NCBI GenBank assembly: GCA_944363615.1
Contig: CALVUQ010000009.1
Coordinates: forward strand, 1-55,316
Direction of reading: 5' to 3'
DNA: 55,316 nt
Source: an uncultured Clostridia bacterium
GTDB lineage: Bacteria > Bacillota > Clostridia > Christensenellales > Pumilibacteraceae
Of the stretch, positions 35,031 through 43,770 are shown one piece after another. How positions within the stretch are numbered: position 1 is the stretch's first letter; each line of letters starts with the position of its first letter. The notes below the pieces were generated by a model. It had not been told where the DNA came from. It was given only the letters and a program-made list of their open reading frames with translations, and ran no database searches. Both the position numbers and the translations under genes were made by a program.

Positions 35031-36257
35031 ATGTTACCCAATACAAGAAATATGATGACCATGCCTGCAGTAATCGTCGTTGTCGGCGTGGGCGGCGGCG
35101 GAAACAACGCCGTTAACAGAATGATCGAGGCGGGTATTAAAAGCGCCCGTTTCATCGCGGTAAACACCGATCTTCAGGCGCTAAGCATGTCTAAAGCCGA
35201 GCACCGCATTCAGATAGGCGACAAACTCACTCACGGACAGGGTGCGGGCGCCGATCCCGAAAAGGGGCAGAAGGCGGCGGAGGAAAGCAGACTTGCGCTG
35301 TCGGACGCCATTAAAGACGCGGACCTTGTCTTTATAACCGCAGGTATGGGCGGCGGCACGGGTACGGGTGCTGCTCCCGTCATTGCCAGCATTGCCAAGG
35401 AAATGGGGAAACTTACCGTTGCCGTGGTTACGAAACCTTTCGGATTCGAGGGGCGTCCGCGTATGGACCATGCCGAAATCGGCATAGCAAACCTTAAAAA
35501 AGTCGTGGATACCCTTGTGGTTATTCCCAACGAAAAACTCATGCAGTTTGCGTCGCGTCTTCCCATTCTCGAGTCCTTCAAACATGCCGACGACGTATTG
35601 CGCCAGGGTATTCAAGGTATAAGCGACCTTATCGTTACGCCTGCCCTCATCAATCTCGACTTTGCGGACGTCTGCACCGTCATGCGCAACAGCGGTATAG
35701 CGCACATGGGTATAGGTCACGGCAAAGGCGAAAAGAGGACCGTCGATGCGGTAAAACAAGCGGTTTTCAGCCCGCTTCTGGAAACTTCTATCGAGGGCGC
35801 TTCCAAAGTCATTCTCAACATCATGGGCTCTCCCGACGTTACGCTTGACGAGATACAGGAGGCCACGCAGCTTGTGCGCGAAGTCGTTTTGCCCGGCGCA
35901 AACATAATTTTCGGCGCAGACATTCGCGAATCCATGAACGAGGAAATCATGGTTACCATAATAGCCACCGGTTTTATGGACGAAAAAGCACAGCGCGCAG
36001 CTTTCCAGCAGGCTCAGCAGCAGGCCGCTCAGCCCGAGCGTCATGCGGCGCCCGCGCAACGCGAGCAAGTGCAAAGTCAGTCTTCTTCGCCCTTTAATCC
36101 CATGGGGCAGGAGCCTCCTTTCGCGCGTTCTCAGGCGCAACCCGTCCACAATCAGCAGCCTCAGCAAACCGCGCAGACCGTAAATTCCTCCAGAATTTCG
36201 GTAGAGGACGATTTCCCCGAATTTTTGCGCCGCCTGAACAATAAAAACAAAAAATAA
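35031..36257 (+). CDS. ftsZ: FtsZ, tubulin-like division GTPase
   Basis: 408 aa. Polymerises into the Z ring. GTP-binding tubulin signature [11 protein letters not shown]-terminal [15 protein letters not shown], synergy-loop region NLDFADV. A Gln/Ala/Pro-rich linker (about 325-385) leads to the conserved C-terminal peptide region [11 protein letters not shown] that binds FtsA. GGAGG precedes the ATG. Confidence 0.98.
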   Translation: MLPNTRNMMTMPAVIVVVGVGGGGNNAVNRMIEAGIKSARFIAVNTDLQALSMSKAEHRIQIGDKLTHGQGAGADPEKGQKAAEESRLALSDAIKDADLVFITAGMGGGTGTGAAPVIASIAKEMGKLTVAVVTKPFGFEGRPRMDHAEIGIANLKKVVDTLVVIPNEKLMQFASRLPILESFKHADDVLRQGIQGISDLIVTPALINLDFADVCTVMRNSGIAHMGIGHGKGEKRTVDAVKQAVFSPLLETSIEGASKVILNIMGSPDVTLDEIQEATQLVREVVLPGANIIFGADIRESMNEEIMVTIIATGFMDEKAQRAAFQQAQQQAAQPERHAAPAQREQVQSQSSSPFNPMGQEPPFARSQAQPVHNQQPQQTAQTVNSSRISVEDDFPEFLRRLNNKNKK

Positions 36258-36282
36258 TTAAAAAGATTTTAATCAGCGGATT

Positions 36283-36312
36283 AAGCCCGGTTTTTTAAGC
36301 CGGGCTTTTTTG
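36283..36312 (+). terminator. Terminator after ftsZ
   Basis: AAGCCCGG with CCGGGCTT and a following T run. Separates ftsA-ftsZ from the sporulation sigma region. Confidence 0.92.
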
Positions 36313-36419
36313 ATATGCAAAAACACGGCAGCCGTACATGAGGCAGCCAATTGTTTTTATATAATAAAAGTTTGTAGGAAAATAAATTTCGGAAAATTCA
36401 GCAATAAAGGTAAACCGAA

Positions 36420-36445
36420 AAATATCGATGTTTTATTCGATATTT
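36420..36445. promoter_or_regulatory. Palindrome upstream of spoIIGA
   Basis: AAATATCGA at 36420-36428 and TCGATATTT at 36437-36445, nine perfect pairs with an 8-nt gap. No terminator tail. Candidate operator in the 260-bp region before spoIIGA; function unknown. Confidence 0.4.
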
Positions 36446-36520
36446 CGTACGTAAGAAGCTGATTAAGGCAAATTTCATGCGGAGAAAAAGCGCATTTCGA
36501 TTTTCGCAAATTCGAGCGGT

Positions 36521-36565
36521 TTCGTCACTAAGTCTTTTTTTTCGCGTAAACCAAGGTGCTATAAT
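36521..36565 (+). promoter_or_regulatory. spoIIGA promoter with possible Spo0A box
   Basis: TATAAT at 36560-36565 lies six bases before the ATG. At 17-bp spacing the -35 is only TTTTTT, so the promoter needs help. TTCGTCA at 36521-36527 matches the reverse Spo0A box pattern TTCGnCA and is centred near -48, where Spo0A activates spoIIG in Bacillus. Spo0A control is inference. Confidence 0.55.
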
Positions 36566-36571
36566 CGCGTT

Positions 36572-37414
36572 ATGAGCGCCTACATAGAATACGTCATACT
36601 GGATAATTTTACGGTGACCTGTTTGATTGCGTCGCTGACTTATCGGATTATGCTTAAAAGGACAAACAGAATAAGGACGCTTGTCGCATCGCTTACGGGC
36701 ACAGCGGTTGCCGTTTTTTATCCTTTCGTTAAAAACGATGTGCTGGTTATAATTATAAAACTCGCGCTTTGGATTGTGCTCAGTCTTATTCTGTTTCTGA
36801 AAAAGGAAAAGTTTTTCATGTGTGCTTTGACTTTTTTGGGACTTACGTTTCTTTTCGGCGGAGTCATGTTCGGCATAGGGTTCGTCGTCAGCGGGGACGT
36901 TTCGGCGGCAATGCGCGTAAATATGCTGGATTTTCCCGTGTCCGTAATAATAGCAGGAGTCTTTATTTGCTGGTTGGCGGTAAAAAAAATCTCGGTAAAA
37001 TTTCACAGAATGCGCGACCTTGGCGGAGTTATTTACGATTTTTCGCTGTCTGTGCTCGGAAATACCATGAAGTTTCGCGGGCTTATGGATACGGGTAACA
37101 GACTTTACGATAAAGTAAGCGGGCTTCCCGTAATCGTGTTAAGCGCAAAAAGCCTTATGGGCAATATTTCGGACGAACAGTTTCGCATCATGTTTTCAGG
37201 ACGCGGCGACACTCTTCAACCGCAGGCTCATTATATGGAAATCAGCACCGTGGCAGGCGGGAAGAACAAAATTTTATTGCTTAAACCCGACGCTTTCGTA
37301 TTATATTCGGCGGGCGGCGGGAATATATTATATGATGTAATGGTCGGCGTGTCCTTTTCGCCGTTAAAGGACGCGATAGGTTACGACGCGATACTGCACC
37401 CTGCGCTTATCTGA
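36572..37414 (+). CDS. spoIIGA: SpoIIGA, membrane aspartic protease that processes pro-SigE
   Basis: 280 aa. Five N-terminal membrane segments (about 1-150) followed by a cytoplasmic aspartic-protease domain with catalytic Asp173 in GLMDTGNRLYD. Activated from the forespore through SpoIIR, it cleaves pro-SigE in the mother cell. The ATG is fixed by family alignment (MSAYIEYVILDNF) and has no ribosome-binding site; the -10 box is six bases away, so a leaderless message is predicted. sigE follows after 49 bp. Confidence 0.95.
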   Translation: MSAYIEYVILDNFTVTCLIASLTYRIMLKRTNRIRTLVASLTGTAVAVFYPFVKNDVLVIIIKLALWIVLSLILFLKKEKFFMCALTFLGLTFLFGGVMFGIGFVVSGDVSAAMRVNMLDFPVSVIIAGVFICWLAVKKISVKFHRMRDLGGVIYDFSLSVLGNTMKFRGLMDTGNRLYDKVSGLPVIVLSAKSLMGNISDEQFRIMFSGRGDTLQPQAHYMEISTVAGGKNKILLLKPDAFVLYSAGGGNILYDVMVGVSFSPLKDAIGYDAILHPALI

Positions 37415-37463
37415 AACGCTTAACGGCTTGAATTGACAAAAACACACAAGGAGACTGACACCG

Positions 37464-38171
37464 ATGAAACTTAAAAAGTTGTTTGAATTCATTAAAAAAC
37501 TTCTGGGCTTTACGGATGAGACGGTACTTTATTACATAACCGGAAACGACGCCTTGCCCGTTCCGCTTTCCGCCGAGGAGGAGGCCGAAGCGCTGAGTAA
37601 ACTTGCCGCGGGCGACAAGTCCGTCAAGTCCACGCTTATAGAACGCAATCTGCGCCTTGTGGTGTACATAGCAAGAAAGTTCGATAACACGGGCGTCGAT
37701 ACCGAAGATCTCATTTCGGTGGGGACGATAGGGCTTATAAAAGCGGTAAACAGTTTTGCGCCCGAAAAGAATATCAAGCTTGCGACGTACGCGTCCCGCT
37801 GCATCGAAAACGAAATTCTGATGTATTTGCGGCGCGTAATACGAATCAAGTCCGAGGTGTCTTTGGATGAACCGCTTAACGTGGATTTCGAGGGCAACGA
37901 ACTTTTAATGAGCGACATATTGGGTACCGATCCGGACCTTGTTTCCAAAAACATAGAAAACAGCGTGGAAAAACAGCTTTTATGGGACGCCATAGAAAAG
38001 CTTTCTTCCCGGGAAAAAGCGATTATGGAAATGCGCTTCGGGTTAAGCGGGCAGGAGGAAAAGACTCAAAAAGAAGTGGCCGACATAATGGGAATATCTC
38101 AGTCTTATATTTCGCGGTTGGAAAAGAAAATAATTTTTCGTTTGAAAAAGGAAATAGCGAAAGCGCTTTAA
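37464..38171 (+). CDS. sigE: Pro-SigE, early mother-cell sigma factor
   Basis: 235 aa. Sporulation sigma factor made as an inactive precursor. An amphipathic pro-sequence of roughly 23-25 residues ([16 protein letters not shown]...) is removed near VLYYITG. Region 2 has [28 protein letters not shown] and [16 protein letters not shown]; region 4.2 has [27 protein letters not shown] precedes the ATG. Should drive spoIVA in this same window. Confidence 0.97.
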   Translation: MKLKKLFEFIKKLLGFTDETVLYYITGNDALPVPLSAEEEAEALSKLAAGDKSVKSTLIERNLRLVVYIARKFDNTGVDTEDLISVGTIGLIKAVNSFAPEKNIKLATYASRCIENEILMYLRRVIRIKSEVSLDEPLNVDFEGNELLMSDILGTDPDLVSKNIENSVEKQLLWDAIEKLSSREKAIMEMRFGLSGQEEKTQKEVADIMGISQSYISRLEKKIIFRLKKEIAKAL

Positions 38172-38196
38172 CAGATATTTTCTTCTTTAAGACGTT

Positions 38197-38234
38197 AAAA
38201 AAATGCCGGTTCCTAAAGACGGAAACGGCATTTT
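38197..38234. terminator. Bidirectional terminator between sigE and sigG
   Basis: AAAATGCCG(G)TT pairs with AACGGCATTTT, with A and T runs on both sides. It isolates the convergent sigE (+) and sigG (-) transcripts. Confidence 0.85.
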
Positions 38235-38249
38235 GGTTAAATCAAAAAA

Positions 38250-39023
38250 TTATGACATACTTTTTTTCAGTGCGGATTTGGCGTTTTTTTCAAGACGTGA
38301 CACCTGCGCCTGTGAAATTCCTATTTCTTCGGAAACTTCCACCTGAGTCTTGCCTTCGTAAAAACGCAGCATCAGTATTTCCTTTTCGCGCTCGTTAAGC
38401 TTATCGATGGCTTCGCTTATGGAAACGTTGGTAATCCATTTTTCGTCGCAGTTTTTAAGGTCGGAAACCTGATCCATTATCATAACGGTTTCGTTTCCGT
38501 CGTGGTAAACGGGGTCGAACAGCGAAACGGGATCGGAAATTGCGTCCATTGCATAAACAAGGTCGCTTAACGGCATTTCCAAAGCTGCGGCCACCTCTTC
38601 AAGGCTGGCTTCGCGATTTGTGGCGCTCTCAAGCTCCTGACGGGCGGAAATCGCGCGGTAGGCCGTGTCCCGAATGGATCGGCTTACCCTGAGGGGAGAA
38701 CTGTCGCGCAAAAACCTGCGTATTTCTCCTATAATCATGGGTACGGCATAGGTGGAAAACCTCAGGTTAAGTTCGGTATTAAAGTTTTCCATCGCTTTTA
38801 TAAGGCCTATACAACCTACCTGAAAAATATCGTCAACAGATTCTTTTTTGTTGTAAAATCTTTGCACGATGCTGAGAACTAGCCGCATATTCGCAAGAAT
38901 AAATTCCTCTTTGGCTTTTTCGTCGCCCTTTTGAGCTTTTCTCAATAGCTCCATTGTCTCGTCGTGATTCAGCTTGGGCAAAGAACCGGTGTCTATGCCG
39001 CAGATTTCCACTCTTTTCGCCAT
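38250..39023 (-). CDS. sigG: SigG, late forespore sigma factor
   Basis: 257 aa. Starts MAKRVEICGIDTGSLPKL, the typical SigG N-terminus. Region 2: NMRLVLSIVQRF, VDDIFQVGCIGLIKAM, FSTYAVPMIIGEIRRFLRD. Region 4: TQVEVSEEIGISQAQVSRLEK. GGAGGAA precedes the ATG. In Bacillus and most Clostridia sigG follows sigE on the same strand; here it is inverted in the same slot, with a sigma-F-like promoter of its own. Confidence 0.97.
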   Translation of the reverse strand: MAKRVEICGIDTGSLPKLNHDETMELLRKAQKGDEKAKEEFILANMRLVLSIVQRFYNKKESVDDIFQVGCIGLIKAMENFNTELNLRFSTYAVPMIIGEIRRFLRDSSPLRVSRSIRDTAYRAISARQELESATNREASLEEVAAALEMPLSDLVYAMDAISDPVSLFDPVYHDGNETVMIMDQVSDLKNCDEKWITNVSISEAIDKLNEREKEILMLRFYEGKTQVEVSEEIGISQAQVSRLEKNAKSALKKSMS

Positions 39024-39080
39024 GTCTTCCTCCGTAGTTTTCGGGTCATCGTCTTAAAACAAGGCGCAATCCGTATTGGG

Positions 39081-39110
39081 TATTTTGGCGTTTACGGCGG
39101 AAAAATATAC
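39081..39110 (-). promoter_or_regulatory. SigF-type promoter of sigG
   Basis: Minus strand GTATA (39106-39110), 15-bp spacer, CGCCAAAATA (39081-39090). This matches the sigma-F consensus GYWTA-N15-GGnnAnAnTA at all fixed positions but the first G of the -10. Start near 39074, about 50 nt before the sigG ATG. sigG is a known sigma-F target. Confidence 0.75.
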
Positions 39111-39171
39111 CGCGCGCAAAAATTTTTTTGTAACAAAGAGGGTTTTACGGCATATATATTGTGTACAGACC

Positions 39172-39579
39172 ATGAGTAATATTCAGTATGAAATTTCATT
39201 TTCGGAGTTAAGGTGTAAAGAAGTCGTAAACGCCTGCGACGGTCGCAAACTCGGCAAAATAATCGACATTGTTTTTGCGGGCGACACGGGCAAGATAAAG
39301 GGCATCGTCACACCTTATCTCAAGCGCGGCTTGTTCGGAAAAGGGCAGGAAGTGTTTATTCCGTGGCATTGCGTCAAAAAACTGGGCGAGGACGTGATAA
39401 TCGTCGACATTAACGGTGCAGACCAGCTTGACAGGCAATCTTCTTCATCGGTCGATTGCGGCTGCGCCGAAAAACCGCAGGACGACAACTGCACGCCCAA
39501 TCATCCCGATATGCCCAATTGCGACAGACGCTGCGAAAAATGCATGCTTTTCGATTGCGAGTACCGCTGGAAAAAGTAG
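39172..39579 (+). CDS. ylmC: YlmC/YmxH-type PRC-barrel sporulation protein with Cys-rich tail
   Basis: 135 aa. The first ~85 residues form a PRC-barrel domain (FSELRCKEVVNACDGRKLGKIIDIVF, GLFGKGQEVFIPW) like YlmC/YmxH, which accompanies sigG in sporulators. An extra ~45-residue tail carries seven Cys (CGC, and CDRRCEKC...CEYRW) and could bind metal or cross-link. The ATG at 39172 is chosen by family start; no clear Shine-Dalgarno or SigA box was found, and a sporulation promoter is possible. Confidence 0.85.
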   Translation: MSNIQYEISFSELRCKEVVNACDGRKLGKIIDIVFAGDTGKIKGIVTPYLKRGLFGKGQEVFIPWHCVKKLGEDVIIVDINGADQLDRQSSSSVDCGCAEKPQDDNCTPNHPDMPNCDRRCEKCMLFDCEYRWKK

Positions 39580-39687
39580 GAGCCCGTTTTTTCCGTTTCA
39601 CAGCGGTATTTTTGTAAATTATTGTGTGCGGACAAGCCGTTAAACAATTCTTCTCAAAGAATTTGGCGCATAAGTTGATAAAATCGA

Positions 39688-39716
39688 TAGACTAAAACGG
39701 GCAAAACGATTATAAT
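39688..39716 (+). promoter_or_regulatory. SigA promoter of nrdR-feoAB
   Basis: TAGACT (39688-39693), 17-bp spacer, TATAAT (39711-39716), with AAAGGTG before the nrdR ATG. No Fur-box was found by eye. Confidence 0.7.
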
Positions 39717-39745
39717 AATTATAAAAAAACAAAAGGTGCATATTT

Positions 39746-40207
39746 ATGAAGTGTATGTATTGCGGCTATACGGAAAGCAAGGTAATAGACTCGCGTTCCA
39801 CCGACGACGGAAACAGCATTCGCAGAAGAAGGGAATGTCTTAATTGCGGAAGGCGCTTCACGACTTACGAAACAATCGAAACTACTCCCGTTCTGGTGAT
39901 CAAGAACGACGGAACGCGTCAGCCTTTCGACCCGTCGAAGATCCGCAACGGCATAATAAAGTCGTGTGAAAAAAGGCCCGTCGCCATTCACGACATCGAC
40001 AAACTGGTCGCGGACATAGAAAAAAAGGTTTATAACACGCTGGAGCAGGAAATTCCTTCCTCGAAAATAGGCGAATACGTCATGGACGGACTTAAGGAGC
40101 TGGATCAGGTTGCGTATATAAGGTTTGCGTCCGTCTATCGCCAGTTCAGGGACGTGACCACTTTCATCGAGTTTATTTCGGAATTCGAAAAGAGAATCAA
40201 GGAGTAA
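39746..40207 (+). CDS. nrdR: NrdR, ribonucleotide reductase repressor
   Basis: 153 aa, standard length. Zn-ribbon with CMYCGY and CLNCGRRFTTYE (four Cys), then the ATP-cone domain (VIKNDGTRQPFDPSKIRNGI) that reads ATP/dATP and controls binding to NrdR boxes near nrd genes. The usual neighbour after ylmC in Clostridia. feoA begins 10 bp later. Confidence 0.97.
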   Translation: MKCMYCGYTESKVIDSRSTDDGNSIRRRRECLNCGRRFTTYETIETTPVLVIKNDGTRQPFDPSKIRNGIIKSCEKRPVAIHDIDKLVADIEKKVYNTLEQEIPSSKIGEYVMDGLKELDQVAYIRFASVYRQFRDVTTFIEFISEFEKRIKE

Positions 40208-40217
40208 TGGCTTATTT

Positions 40218-40445
40218 ATGACTTTAATGGACGCCCGCACCGACAAGGTTTACAAAGTGAAAGAGGTTCACGGCGATGGCAACGAAAAACGCCGTTTGCT
40301 GGATATGGGGTTTACGCCCGACTGTAAGATTTACGTCGCGCACGTTGCCCCTTTCGGCGGTACTATTCTTGTCGGGTTAAGAGGATTTATGGTGGCGCTC
40401 AGAGAGGACGCCGCGTCGCTTATCGAAATAGGGGAGGCAAACTGA
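40218..40445 (+). CDS. feoA: FeoA, small SH3-like partner of FeoB
   Basis: 75 aa. Core motif YKVKEVHGDGNEKRRLLDMGFTPDCKI and the C-terminal ALREDAASLIEI are typical FeoA. AAGGAG overlaps the nrdR end 13 nt before the ATG; a second ATG at 40227 is possible. The TGA-ATG junction with feoB is immediate. Confidence 0.93.
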   Translation: MTLMDARTDKVYKVKEVHGDGNEKRRLLDMGFTPDCKIYVAHVAPFGGTILVGLRGFMVALREDAASLIEIGEAN

Positions 40446-42728
40446 ATGGAATACACCATATCGCTTGCCGGCAACCCGAATGTAGGCAAAACCAGCCTTT
40501 ACAATCGTATAACTCACTCGCTTGAACACGTCGGCAACTGGCACGGCGTTACGGTAAGCGAGGTAAGCAAAACCATAATGTACGACCATCATACCGTCAA
40601 TATGGTGGATCTTCCGGGACTGTATTCGCTTACCATTTACAGTATGGAGGAGGGCATAACGCGCGACAACGTATTGTCGGGCAAAAACGACCTTATCGTC
40701 AGCGTGTGCGAGGTTAACAATCTTTCGCGCAATCTTTATCTTACGCTTCAGCTGCTTGAGCTTAACGTTCCTTTGGTGCTTGTCATCAACATGATGGACG
40801 AACTCAAAAAGCAGGGGAAAGTGCTTAACTACCGCAAGCTGGAATCTTTTCTTAAGATACCCATAATTCCCATGAGCGCCAAATATCACAGCGACGTGCA
40901 TCTTCTCATGGACGTATCCATCGATTACATACAGCATTTCCGCGGCAACAAGGTTAAACTTACTTATCTTGACAAACTTCCGCTTCAGGACGTTATGAGC
41001 ATTATAAGCGCAAACGCATCGAACGCGGGACTGCAGCCGCGTTGGGCCGCCATAAAGGTGCTGGAAAAAGACGAATTCGTGCTGGAAAAGCTTGCACTTA
41101 ACGACGAGCAGAAAAAAGCGTTGGAGGCTTTCGGCGACTGGCAGTCCAAAGTCGCGCAGGCAAGGTATGAATTCATAGACATGATTACCGAAGGCGCCGT
41201 ATCAAAACCGGTATATGACGAACACCGCGAAATGCATGAGCACGTTACTCATCACGTTCCGCTGGAAACCGAGCCCGCTTCAGACAACGAGACGCTTTAC
41301 GACAGACATAAGCGCTATCACGACCAATACAAAAACAGCACAAAACTTTACATGCAGGCATACAGCCGCATTGATAAAGTGGTGCTTAACAAATATCTCG
41401 CGCTTCCCATATTTTTGGCGCTTATGTGCCTTATATTTTTCGTGACGTTCGGGCTTGTGGGCAACTGGCTTTCGAATCTTCTGGACTTTCTGATAACCAA
41501 GTTTATTTACGCTCCCGTGACTAACGGCCTTACAAGCATAAATTCACCCGTATGGATTGTCAATCTTGTGGGGGAAGGCGTGATACTGGGCGTTCTGGGC
41601 GTTCTTAAGTTTTTACCTCAGGTCGTGCTTCTGTTTTTCTTCCTCGCGCTTATGGAAGACAGCGGTTATATAAGCCGCGTCGCGTTCATGACGGACGGAC
41701 TTTTCCGTAAAATAGGACTGTCGGGCCGATCCGTCTTTACCATGCTTATGGGCTTTGGCTGTTCGGCAACCGCGGTGCTTACCGCTCGCGGCCTGGAAGA
41801 CCCCACGATGCGTAAGAAAACGGTAATTCTCACTCCGTTCATGTCGTGTTCCGCGCGTCTTCCCGTATATACGGTTGTTGCGGGCGCATTTTTCGCGTCG
41901 GGTAAATTCCTGGTTATTTTCGGACTGTACATACTTGGCGCGGCCGTTTCGTTGCTGCTTGCCGTCATATTTGAAAAATGGACGAAAAAGCTTAAAAGCG
42001 GTAAGCTGTCTTTCATCATGGAAATGCCGCCTTACCGTATTCCCACTTTGGAAAGAGTGGTTCAGATTATTTTCCACAACGCAAAGGTGTTTATCGTCAA
42101 AGTGGGTACCGTGGTGTTCGCGCTGAACGTGATTGTGTGGGTACTCTCAAATTTTTCGTTTACGCAAGGTTATACCGCCGGCGGAGAAAACAGTATACTT
42201 GCTTTGTTCAGCGGGTTCATAGCGCCTGTCTTTAAGCCGCTGGGCTTCGGCAACTGGCGCGCGGTGACCTCGCTTTTAAGCGGTTTCGTTGCAAAGGAAG
42301 TCGTGGTATCCAGTATAGAATCCCTTGGCGGCGTCAGCGTCGTATTTACGGGTGCAAACGCTTCGCTTTCCGCATTGACGTTCCTTGTTTACACGCTGTT
42401 GTATGTCCCGTGTATTGCCACTTTTTCCGCCGAGATCAAGGAAGTGGGAATAAAATGGGCGCTGTTCGGATTGTGTATGCAGCTTGTCGTCGCATACGTA
42501 GTGGCGCTGTTGTTCCATTCCTTAGGACTTGCGTTCATGCTTAACCCGGGCATTACGGTAGGGGTGGCAGTTGTCGTCGTAATCGCGCTTATTGTAACAG
42601 GCGTACTTGTTAACAGAATAAAAAACCGCGGGCAATGTTCCTGCGGGTGCGGATCATGTTCGCTTGCGTGCGCAAAACGCGATAAAAAACAAAACGAAAA
42701 AGACGATAAGGACGCCGGCAAGAAATAA
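40446..42728 (+). CDS. feoB: FeoB, ferrous iron transporter
   Basis: 760 aa. N-terminal G-protein domain with G1 GNPNVGKTS, G3 DLPGLYSL and G4 NMMD, a helical GDI-like spacer, then about ten membrane segments with two Gate motifs (ALMEDSGYISR, GFGCSATAV) and LSGFVAKEVV. The C-terminus ends in a Cys cluster (CSCGCGSC...C) followed by a basic tail. Imports Fe2+ under anoxia. Starts right after feoA. Confidence 0.96.
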   Translation: MEYTISLAGNPNVGKTSLYNRITHSLEHVGNWHGVTVSEVSKTIMYDHHTVNMVDLPGLYSLTIYSMEEGITRDNVLSGKNDLIVSVCEVNNLSRNLYLTLQLLELNVPLVLVINMMDELKKQGKVLNYRKLESFLKIPIIPMSAKYHSDVHLLMDVSIDYIQHFRGNKVKLTYLDKLPLQDVMSIISANASNAGLQPRWAAIKVLEKDEFVLEKLALNDEQKKALEAFGDWQSKVAQARYEFIDMITEGAVSKPVYDEHREMHEHVTHHVPLETEPASDNETLYDRHKRYHDQYKNSTKLYMQAYSRIDKVVLNKYLALPIFLALMCLIFFVTFGLVGNWLSNLLDFLITKFIYAPVTNGLTSINSPVWIVNLVGEGVILGVLGVLKFLPQVVLLFFFLALMEDSGYISRVAFMTDGLFRKIGLSGRSVFTMLMGFGCSATAVLTARGLEDPTMRKKTVILTPFMSCSARLPVYTVVAGAFFASGKFLVIFGLYILGAAVSLLLAVIFEKWTKKLKSGKLSFIMEMPPYRIPTLERVVQIIFHNAKVFIVKVGTVVFALNVIVWVLSNFSFTQGYTAGGENSILALFSGFIAPVFKPLGFGNWRAVTSLLSGFVAKEVVVSSIESLGGVSVVFTGANASLSALTFLVYTLLYVPCIATFSAEIKEVGIKWALFGLCMQLVVAYVVALLFHSLGLAFMLNPGITVGVAVVVVIALIVTGVLVNRIKNRGQCSCGCGSCSLACAKRDKKQNEKDDKDAGKK

Positions 42729-42739
42729 AACCCAAACCT

Positions 42740-42769
42740 TTGACAAAACCTTTTAAATTAGGGTATAAT
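42740..42769 (+). promoter_or_regulatory. SigA promoter of the cyclophilin-like gene
   Basis: TTGACA (42740-42745), 18-bp spacer, TATAAT (42764-42769). Confidence 0.85.
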
Positions 42770-42804
42770 ATTAAAAGCTAAATTAAAAACATAAGGAAAA
42801 CGAG

Positions 42805-43704
42805 ATGAAAAGGAAAAAGAAACCCGTAGAAGTCGAGATTCAGGCAGCCGAGGTTAACGATATTCCCGTAAAGAAAAATAAAACAAAGAATCTGGTTATT
42901 GCCGTCATTGCCTGCTTTTTGGGACTTTGCATAATCGCAACGGGCATAATTTTACCGTTTGTGCTGAACGACGAGTACACTAACGAAAAGGGGGTCAACC
43001 CTTACGCCGTCATGAAGCTTTCCAACGGCATGACGATAAATTACGAGATCTGGGAAAACGAATGTCCTATCGCCGCAACCAATTTCATTTATCTTGCGGA
43101 AATAGGATATTTCGACGGCACGATAATTTTCGACAGTCAGAACGGATGGGTTCGTTTCGGCGGCTGGCAGGACGATTCACTGCATCGCGGCGACGACAAC
43201 AAGGAATTTCTTGCAAAGATTACCGACCGTAAATACGGCGATAGCGATTACACCAACAATAAATTCGGCTACAGACTGAAGGAGGATACCGCGCGTTCCA
43301 ATTATTACGACACCGTGGGAGTGCTGTCCTTCTGCTACGAGCGCAGCGCGACAGAATTTCAGGTTGCGGCGTCATCCGATTTGTCGCTTACTATCCCCAA
43401 CGACGACAACCAGGACTGGAAGGTTGCGCCGTTCGGAATGGCCGCCGACAGCGAAAGCATCGCGAATATAGTTGCGATTGCGGCGCTTAACCGCGATGAA
43501 ACTGGTGAAAAATTCAAACACGATTATTACCGCGCTCCGCTTGACGAGGACGGGCTTATAAAAATCGAATCCGTTAAAGTCACCAAAAAGAACGCGGACA
43601 AATGGAAAAAATTCAGTTTTATGGACTACGTTAAGGGAGAAGATTCTTCCAAAGTGCTTTACAGCTGGTATTCCACAAAGAGAGTTACGGGAACAAAAAG
43701 ATAA
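42805..43704 (+). CDS. Membrane-anchored cyclophilin-like protein, catalytic site altered
   Basis: 299 aa. Basic N-terminus, one membrane segment (about 29-53), then a cyclophilin-type domain outside the membrane: MKLSNGMTINYEIWENECPIAATNF and EIGYFDGTIIF. In active enzymes the next part reads FHR; here it is IIFDSQNGW, so the catalytic Arg is missing and prolyl isomerase activity is doubtful. Longer than usual, with an extended middle. Shine-Dalgarno AAGGAAA. Function may be a binding or folding role at the surface. Confidence 0.75.
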   Translation: MKRKKKPVEVEIQAAEVNDIPVKKNKTKNLVIAVIACFLGLCIIATGIILPFVLNDEYTNEKGVNPYAVMKLSNGMTINYEIWENECPIAATNFIYLAEIGYFDGTIIFDSQNGWVRFGGWQDDSLHRGDDNKEFLAKITDRKYGDSDYTNNKFGYRLKEDTARSNYYDTVGVLSFCYERSATEFQVAASSDLSLTIPNDDNQDWKVAPFGMAADSESIANIVAIAALNRDETGEKFKHDYYRAPLDEDGLIKIESVKVTKKNADKWKKFSFMDYVKGEDSSKVLYSWYSTKRVTGTKR

Positions 43705-43770
43705 TTTTTTAAATTAACAGGTATAAAAAACGAAAAATTACCGACCATTAACGTGGAGGTAATTTTTTTT

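Noticed and set aside
35181..36167. 328-codon open frame antisense to ftsZ
   Set aside because: Entirely inside ftsZ, with His/Arg/Leu-rich shadow composition and no family features.
36313..36571. Riboswitch upstream of spoIIGA
   Set aside because: The palindrome is simple and no known aptamer core is present; the transcript probably starts at the ATG.
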